Part shown: positions 36,190 through 42,556 of the stretch, piece by piece
How positions within the stretch are numbered: the first letter of the stretch is position 1
Layout of the letters: the number at the start of each line of letters is the position of its first letter
Source: Zobellella iuensis
GTDB lineage: Bacteria > Pseudomonadota > Gammaproteobacteria > Enterobacterales > Aeromonadaceae
Assembly (NCBI RefSeq): GCF_016746085.1
Contig: NZ_JAERTZ010000031.1
Location: 1-42,556, forward strand
DNA: 42,556 bases
Direction: 5' to 3'
Notes under the pieces: generated by a model
What the model was told of the DNA's origin: nothing
Database searches by the model: none
What the model saw: the letters and a program-made list of their open reading frames with translations, nothing else
Made by a program: the position numbers and the translations under genes

Positions 36190-36342
36190 AACCAGGCTGA
36201 TGCAAGCGGCGATGCGGTACGGGTTTTATTAGGCTGGAATCCGGCCGTCCCTGGGTGCTTGCATAAGCATTGCCCTTTAGGGACCTGAATTTGTTCTGCC
36301 GAGCTGGTCCCGAGCCGGCGCGCAAGCGCCGGTATTTTTTAC
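36190..36342 (+). ncRNA. Candidate structured small RNA with intrinsic terminator
   Basis: In the 620-bp gap between the LysR gene and yceI, three consecutive stems can form on the plus strand. They are GGCTGG-AAT-CCGGCC (36232-36246, one G-U pair); a long composite hairpin GTCCCT+GGG+TGCTT closed by GCAT and pairing with AAGCA+CCC+AGGGAC (36247-36284); and a terminator CCGGCGC-GCAA-GCGCCGG followed by TATTTTTT (36315-36340). TATAGA at 36182-36187 could be a -10 element, but no good -35 is seen, so the 5' end is approximate. No coding frame here is convincing. I do not match it to a known RNA. The rest of the gap (35976-36189 and 36343-36598) is AT-rich, with a small TACTATTAGTA palindrome at 36476-36486. 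Confidence 0.4.
36315..36340 (+). terminator. Orphan Rho-independent terminator
   Basis: A 7-bp GC stem with a GCAA tetraloop is followed by TATTTTTT. No protein-coding gene on the plus strand precedes it for over 1.2 kb (folE ends at 35081, with the opposing LysR gene between), so it implies an unannotated transcript. Confidence 0.8.
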
Positions 36343-36598
36343 CCTCTTCTCTCTGCCTGCCTTTCTCTTCGAACTATGCTTTCACAGACAGCCGACCACC
36401 ATGGTGCCGAGTTGGGCCTGTGTATCATGTCGGTCACCGGCTCGATACAGACGCTGACTAAAGCATAGTATTATTTACTATTAGTAGATAATGTTTTATT
36501 TCAGGCGAGATTGTTCTCATTTGCAAGGCATTCTACTATCAACAGCGAACAGAAATCTGCGAATGATACGCAGCATACCAATAATGACGGAGATCGTT

Positions 36599-37159
36599 AT
36601 GAAAACCACCGCTACCCTGTTGTTCTCTTCCCTGCTGCTGGCCGGCCCGGTCCTGGCCGCCGATTATAAGGTCGATCCGGCCCATACCTCTGTCGTGTTC
36701 GAGGTGGGCCACCTGGAAGTCAGCACCCTGGTGGGTCGCTTTAACGAATTCGAGGGGGACTATCATTTTGACGGCGACAATCCCTCCGCGGCCAGGGCTC
36801 GTCTCACCATTCAGGCCGAGAGTATCGACACCAACCATGAAGACCGGGACAAGCACCTGCGCAGCCCCGACTTCTTCGACGTACGTCAGTATCCCACCCT
36901 GAGCTTCGAAAGCACCGGCTATGAAGGTGACAAGGACAGCGGCACCCTGGCCGGCAACCTCACCGTACATGGGGTAACCCAGCCGGTGGCCTTCGACGTG
37001 CGTTTTATCGGGGAAGGCGCGGATCCCTGGGGCGGCTACCGCAATGGCTTCAGCGCCGAGACCCGGATCAAGCGCAGCGACTTCGGCATGAGCTATGGCC
37101 TGCCCGGCGTGGGTGACGAGATAGCCATCAGGCTGTTTATCGAAGGTATTCGCCAGTAA
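36599..37159 (+). CDS. YceI-family periplasmic protein
   Basis: A 186-aa exported lipocalin-like protein; YceI members bind isoprenoid-type lipids and are often induced by pH or osmotic stress. Signal peptide MKTTATLLFSSLLLAGPVLA is cleaved before ADYKVDPAHTSVVFEVGHL. Family segments are DPAHTSVVFEV, DTNHEDRDKHLRSPDFFDVRQYPTLSFEST, GNLTVHGVTQPVAFDV and KRSDFGMSYGLPGVGDEI. The upstream open frame is rejected, because GGAG seven bases before the ATG and the signal peptide fix the start. A membrane protein gene follows after 15 bp. Confidence 0.93.
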   Translation: MKTTATLLFSSLLLAGPVLAADYKVDPAHTSVVFEVGHLEVSTLVGRFNEFEGDYHFDGDNPSAARARLTIQAESIDTNHEDRDKHLRSPDFFDVRQYPTLSFESTGYEGDKDSGTLAGNLTVHGVTQPVAFDVRFIGEGADPWGGYRNGFSAETRIKRSDFGMSYGLPGVGDEIAIRLFIEGIRQ

Positions 37160-37174
37160 CCGAAGGAGGCTGTC

Positions 37175-37903
37175 ATGGGCTTGGATCTGCTGATTCAAAC
37201 CCTGCTGCCGGCTGCGATAGCGGGCGCCATCGGATGGTGGCGCCCGTCTTTGTTCTGGTGGGCAGCGGGGCTGGCGGTATGGGCAACCCTGGGATGGGCG
37301 ACCCAGTGGTACTTCTGGCCGACCCGGGGTATTCACTGGTTTCCCTTCGTGTTCTGGGCGGTGGCGCTGGCGGGGCTGGTGCCGGCCGGTGTAAGCCGGG
37401 CACTGCATTTTGTGCTGGCCGGGGGCGTCTTCGTCCTGGCGCTGTGGGCCCTGCTGCCCCGCTATCCCGAAGCCATTATCGGCCTGCTGGCCTTCTGGCT
37501 GTGGCAGGGCTGGCGGGAATGGCGTGCAGGCCCCGGAAGCGGGATCGGCTTCGTGGCCGGGGCGGCCATGTTCACCCTGGTGGTGGCCATCGGCGGCAGC
37601 GTGCTGCTGGCCCAGGCCGGCGGAGCCCTGGCGGTGCTGGCCGGTTTCCTCTGGCTGGCCGGACTGACCAGGAGGATGTCCGACCGGGACATGACCGCCG
37701 GCTATGTGCTCTGGCTCGCCCTGTGCTGGCAGTTCATCCCCATGGACTGGTGGGTGGTGGCGCTGGCGCTGGTGCCGCCGCTGGTGGATCAGGGCTTGCG
37801 CGGCCGAGGCCCCTGGCCCGCGGCCCTGGGGGCCCTGGCCTCGGCGGTGCTGGCCGGCGCCGTCGGTCTCTGGCTGGTATGGCCCAAGGTGTCCCTGTAT
37901 TGA
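37175..37903 (+). CDS. Polytopic membrane protein of unknown function
   Basis: I do not recognise this 242-aa protein. It is strongly hydrophobic, with roughly seven or eight predicted membrane segments rich in Trp, Ala and Leu (WWRPSLFWWAAGLAVWATLGW; LVWPKVSLY at the end) and short charged loops such as WREWRAGPGSG and TRRMSDRDMT. There is no clear motif. AGGAGG lies upstream of the ATG, 15 bp after yceI, so co-transcription is likely. A strong hairpin terminator follows. Confidence 0.75.
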   Translation: MGLDLLIQTLLPAAIAGAIGWWRPSLFWWAAGLAVWATLGWATQWYFWPTRGIHWFPFVFWAVALAGLVPAGVSRALHFVLAGGVFVLALWALLPRYPEAIIGLLAFWLWQGWREWRAGPGSGIGFVAGAAMFTLVVAIGGSVLLAQAGGALAVLAGFLWLAGLTRRMSDRDMTAGYVLWLALCWQFIPMDWWVVALALVPPLVDQGLRGRGPWPAALGALASAVLAGAVGLWLVWPKVSLY

Positions 37904-37911
37904 CCGGTACG

Positions 37912-37933
37912 GAAAGCGCCCTCGGGCGCTTTC
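37912..37933 (+). terminator. Terminator after the yceI-membrane protein pair
   Basis: A 10-bp perfect stem GAAAGCGCCC/GGGCGCTTTC with a 2-base centre lies 8 bp past the stop and is followed by TCGCGCTTTA. The U-run is short. Confidence 0.65.
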
Positions 37934-37990
37934 TCGCGCTTTACCCCGGCGGCGGCTTGGGTCATGCTGCGCCTTTTGGGAGGAGAAAGC

Positions 37991-38263
37991 ATGAAACCCA
38001 GAGTGGAGATCCGCTATTGCACCCTGTGTCGCTGGCTGCTGCGGTCGGCCTGGCTGGCTCAGGAGATATTGTCGACCTTTGCCGACGAGGTGGGGGAGGT
38101 GGCCCTGATCCCGGGGGACAAGGGCCAGTTTCAGATTTATGTGGACGGCGCGCTGATCTGGTGCCGGGTGGCCGACAACGGCTTTCCCGAAGCCAAGGAC
38201 ATCAAGCAGCGGCTGCGGGATAAAATCGCCCCCGAGCGCAGCCTAGGCCACAGCGACCGCTGA
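37991..38263 (+). CDS. SelT/SelW/SelH-family (Rdx) thioredoxin-like protein
   Basis: A 90-aa protein of the Rdx family, thioredoxin-like folds of uncertain redox function. It starts MKPRVEIRYCTLCRWLLRSAWLAQEIL, with the N-terminal CTLC (CxxC) that corresponds to CxxU in selenoprotein relatives. VALIPGDKGQFQIYVDGALIW and the family tail DIKQRLRDKIAP follow. GGAGG precedes the ATG at 37991. Its last 21 bp overlap the 3' end of the opposing olsF-like gene. Confidence 0.88.
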   Translation: MKPRVEIRYCTLCRWLLRSAWLAQEILSTFADEVGEVALIPGDKGQFQIYVDGALIWCRVADNGFPEAKDIKQRLRDKIAPERSLGHSDR

Positions 38264-39976
38264 CTTCTCCGCCGGCGGCAGATGGGGCGCGATATAGCGC
38301 TGGTAGCGGCCGGCCTTGAGCCGCTGCAAGTCCACCATGACCAGGCCATCGACACAGTCGGCAAACTCCGGATCGGTGCCGAAGTCGATAAACTGTACGC
38401 CGCCCGGCTCGCACAGCTCCGAATACTGTTTGTACAGGGTGGGGATGGCGGCCCCGAGATTGTCCAGCAACTGTTTGAGCAGGGTCAGATCCTGCTGGTA
38501 ATCCCTGCCGCCGAAGGTATCGCGCAGGGCGGGTGCCGTCGGCGGCAGGGGGCGACGGGAGCGGGCCAGGGCGGCGGTGGCCGGGAAGTACAGGCGGTAG
38601 AAGGCCACCAGCAGATCCCGCGCCGCCACCGGCAGGGCGGCGCTCAGCGAGACCGGGCCGAACAGGTAGCGGTAGTGCGGGTGGCGGGCGAGGAAGGCGC
38701 CGATGCCGAACCAGAGGTAATCCAGGCTGCGCCGCCCCCAGTAGGCGGGCTGGATAAAACTGCGGCCAAGCTCCAGGCCCTGGGCCAGGAAGGGGGCCAT
38801 CTCTTCGCCGTAATCGAACAGATGGTGGCTGTAGAGGCCGTTCGGACCTTTTCGGGCGAGTTGTTCGGCGGTGGGGATAAAGCGATAGGCGCCGATCACT
38901 TCCAGCTCTTGTGGATCCCACAACAGCAGTTGGTAATAATCATCGTCATAAGGGTCCAGGTCCCGCCGTTTACCGGTGCCTTCCCCCACGGCACGAAACG
39001 ACAGCTCCCGCAGTCGCCCTATTTCCCGCAATATCACGCAATGGCCGGCCCGGCTGGCCCGGGTCAGATAAATGGCTTTGCCGTCCTGGGTCTGGCCGAG
39101 CAACTCGCATTGCTCCACCGCTTTTTTCAACTGCTGTCGCGGCTCGGGCGGTGCTACCGCGACCTGGGTGGCGAACAGGCCGGATTTGCCCTTGCCCAGC
39201 CGGTACAGGTGGCGGCGAAACAGCAGGCATAGGGCCTTGTCGGTGAGGCCGCTCTGCCGACAGCATTCCCAGGCAATTGGCTGGCCGATGCGCAGGGAGA
39301 TCGCTTTGTCCTGCTGGCGGAACATTTCCCGTACCAGCAGTAAGCCGCCCAAAGGACGGCAGGCCAGTGAGCTGAGATAGAAGATGGCGGAATTGCGTCC
39401 GCGGATATGCACCGGCACTATGGCCGCCCTGGCCTTGGTGGCCAGACGGATAAATCCGGAATGCCAGCGGCCGTCGCGGATACCCTTGGCCCCCAGACGC
39501 GAGACTTCGCCGGCGGGGAAAACGATCACCACGCCACCCAGGTCCAGGTGACGGTGGACGGCACCGAGCTGGGTGCGGGCGGTTTTGCCGGTCATGTTGT
39601 CCACCGGCAGCAGTAGCGAAGACAAGGGTTCGAGCCGGGCCAGCATCTGGTTGGCGATGACCCTGGTGTCGGGCCGGACCCGGGACACCAGCTTGAGCAG
39701 GGCGAGGCCGTCGAGGGAGCCGATGGGATGATTGGCGATGATCACCACCGGGCCGGAAGCCGGAATGTGCTCCAGCTCCTGCTCGCGCAACTGGATCTGA
39801 AAACGAAAATAGTCGAGCACCTGCTCGACGAAGTCGAGGCCGCGCAGGTGTGGATACTGGGCGGCGAAGTCGGTAAACGCCTGCTCGTGCAACAGGTAAC
39901 GCAATACCGCCTTACAACCGGGTACATGCTGCCATCTGGGCAGGTACTCGGCGGCCAGGATATCGACAGATAACAT
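38243..39976 (-). CDS. olsF: Two-domain acyltransferase, OlsF-like ornithine lipid synthase
   Basis: A 577-aa fusion. The N-terminal half (about 60-270) is a PlsC-type O-acyltransferase with NHPIGSLDG (H83 and D89) and FPAGEVSR. The C-terminal half (about 300-480) is a GNAT/OlsB-like N-acyltransferase with LREIGRLRELSFRAVGEGTG, DPYDDDYYQLLLWD and ELGRSFIQPAYWGRRSLDYLWFGIG. This order matches OlsF, which makes phosphorus-free ornithine lipids by N- and then O-acylation. GGAGG eight bases before the ATG at 39976 beats the upstream start. It stands alone, with its 3' end overlapping the SelT-like gene and its 5' side facing speA. Some relatives acylate other amino acids, so the head group is inferred. 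Confidence 0.8.
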   Translation of the reverse strand: MLSVDILAAEYLPRWQHVPGCKAVLRYLLHEQAFTDFAAQYPHLRGLDFVEQVLDYFRFQIQLREQELEHIPASGPVVIIANHPIGSLDGLALLKLVSRVRPDTRVIANQMLARLEPLSSLLLPVDNMTGKTARTQLGAVHRHLDLGGVVIVFPAGEVSRLGAKGIRDGRWHSGFIRLATKARAAIVPVHIRGRNSAIFYLSSLACRPLGGLLLVREMFRQQDKAISLRIGQPIAWECCRQSGLTDKALCLLFRRHLYRLGKGKSGLFATQVAVAPPEPRQQLKKAVEQCELLGQTQDGKAIYLTRASRAGHCVILREIGRLRELSFRAVGEGTGKRRDLDPYDDDYYQLLLWDPQELEVIGAYRFIPTAEQLARKGPNGLYSHHLFDYGEEMAPFLAQGLELGRSFIQPAYWGRRSLDYLWFGIGAFLARHPHYRYLFGPVSLSAALPVAARDLLVAFYRLYFPATAALARSRRPLPPTAPALRDTFGGRDYQQDLTLLKQLLDNLGAAIPTLYKQYSELCEPGGVQFIDFGTDPEFADCVDGLVMVDLQRLKAGRYQRYIAPHLPPAEKSAVAVA

Positions 39977-40417
39977 AACGGTTTCCTCCCTTGCAGTGGT
40001 ATTCAAGCTAGGAAACCCCCATGACGGTGGTATTGCGCCGCCATGATCATTCTATGACAGGGGGGCGATCTGCTGCAGATGACGGAAGCCCATGGGCGCG
40101 GCTTTAACGATGCCCGCGATGTCATCAGCCAGCCGCCGGCGGTTCAGGCGCTGGCCGCGCAATAAAATTGTCTTCTGCCACCGTCATACTCTGGTCATGG
40201 TTAAAGTCTCTGTGTACACTCGCCTGCCCCGATTTTTATGGCACCTTTCGGGGTAAGTGGCAGCAAGACCCGTTACTATAAAACAGAGCTGTTTTGAGTA
40301 TTTTTGCCCCGGGCAGCGGGTTCTCGATACCATCGAGGCGTCAAACAATTATCGCTCCGGGCCTGCCGAGGCCCGGATCTTCTATGGTCCTTACACCGAT
40401 AGACGGGGACAAAGAAC
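39977..40417 (+). promoter_or_regulatory. Upstream region and hairpin-rich leader of speA
   Basis: This 441-bp gap divides the olsF-like gene from speA. A possible promoter, TGGTCA (40192-40197) and TACACT (40215-40220) with a 17-base spacer, would start an mRNA near 40227. In the following 190 nt four stems can form: CCCCGA/TCGGGG (40227-40253), AAAACAG-AG-CTGTTTT followed by GAGTATTTTT (40280-40305), CTCGAT-ACC-ATCGAG (40325-40339), and CCGGGCCT-GCCG-AGGCCCGG (40357-40376). The second is terminator-like, so attenuation is conceivable. No leader peptide is evident. Confidence 0.4.
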
Positions 40418-42322
<1,905 letters not shown>

Positions 42323-42358
42323 TACGTTCGGCGTAACGCCAAAGGCCGGAGGCGCAAT

Positions 42359-42449
42359 GCTTCCGGCTTCCAGCTTCCGGCTTCTAGCTTCCGGCTTCTA
42401 GCTTCCGGCTTCCAGCTTCCGGCTTCTAGCTTCCGGCTTCCGGCTTCTA
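42359..42449. repeat. Heptamer/14-mer tandem repeat downstream of speA
   Basis: Six copies of a 14-base unit, GCTTCCGGCTTCYA, plus one 7-base half unit, run head to tail (starts at 42359, 42373, 42387, 42401, 42415 and 42436, with the half unit at 42429). Y varies between C and T. It begins 37 bp after the speA stop. Such tracts change length by slippage. Confidence 0.9.
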
Positions 42450-42475
42450 GCCTGGCTTTTAGTCACAAGTTTTTG

Positions 42476-42514
42476 TTGACATTTTTCATATTTTTACACG
42501 GGCTTGGTGCACCA
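42476..42514 (+). promoter_or_regulatory. Possible regulatory elements before the next gene
   Basis: TTGACA at 42476-42481 is a perfect -35 hexamer in an AT-rich tract, but no good -10 follows at the usual spacing. TGGTGCACCA (42505-42514) is a perfect 10-bp palindrome resembling the TGCACCA/TGGTGCA half-sites of NtrC. The gene it serves is outside the window, so this is weak. Confidence 0.25.
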
Positions 42515-42556
42515 TACTCATGGCCGCCAAGCTCTTTTCTTACCCTCCCACTCTCC

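Noticed and set aside
35990-36232. Small plus-strand frame of 80 codons upstream of the RNA candidate
   Set aside because: No convincing ribosome-binding site, no recognisable domain, and composition like non-coding AT-rich sequence.
36270-36461. Small frame spanning the orphan terminator
   Set aside because: It would be translated through an intrinsic terminator stem and U-run and has no ribosome-binding site.

Overview
The window is a GC-rich chromosomal segment of a gammaproteobacterium. MalT, MalK, MalM, LamB, PpsA (792 aa, the E. coli length), SpeA, FolE, MoeA and QueC all read as close relatives of enterobacterial, Vibrio or Aeromonas proteins. The GC content, gene order and GTAGGGTC/GACCCTAC palindromic repeats would suit an Aeromonadales marine genus such as Oceanimonas, Zobellella or Oceanisphaera. 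The genus is inference. I saw no rRNA, tRNA, prophage, insertion sequence or CRISPR array.

The left half (0.6-23.5 kb) is an alpha-glucan uptake region with two full ABC importers. Cluster A (0.6-9.7 kb) has, leftward, a UgpC/MsmK-type MalK and a GH13 alpha-glucosidase. Rightward it has malE-malF-malG followed by a GlgX-like protein whose catalytic nucleophile is replaced by Gly. Its MalE lacks the Asp-Lys pair that contacts maltose in E. coli MalE, and its divergent promoter region carries two LacI-type operator-like palindromes. Cluster B (14.9-23.5 kb) is the classical maltose regulon. Leftward it has a 323-aa shrunken GH13-like protein, malK, lamB and malM; rightward it has malE-malF-malG. 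The divergent promoter region has three exact MalT boxes and two good CRP-like sites. The activator gene malT and the ovothiol synthase gene ovoA lie between the clusters. No malP, malQ or malZ is present.

The middle (23.5-30.3 kb) holds an NCS2 purine permease with a long structured leader and a palindrome over its promoter, the divergent pair ppsR/ppsA (PEP synthase and its regulatory kinase/phosphorylase), and a LysE/RhtB exporter overlapping an AraC-type regulator.

The right part (30.4-42.3 kb) holds queC-queD-queE and, nearby, folE, which together cover GTP to preQ0; moeA-moeB (molybdenum cofactor); a LysR regulator; a 620-bp intergenic stretch with a candidate structured RNA and an orphan terminator; yceI with an unknown membrane protein; a SelT/SelW-like protein overlapping tail to tail with an OlsF-like two-domain acyltransferase; and speA with a hairpin-rich leader.

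The best candidates for something undescribed are the two degenerate GH13 proteins, one beside each maltose-type importer. Both keep intact reading frames and good ribosome-binding sites but have lost catalytic residues. That suggests sugar-binding, regulatory or scaffold roles. Secondary candidates are the alternating palindromic repeat array at the left edge and the RNA candidate near 36.2 kb.
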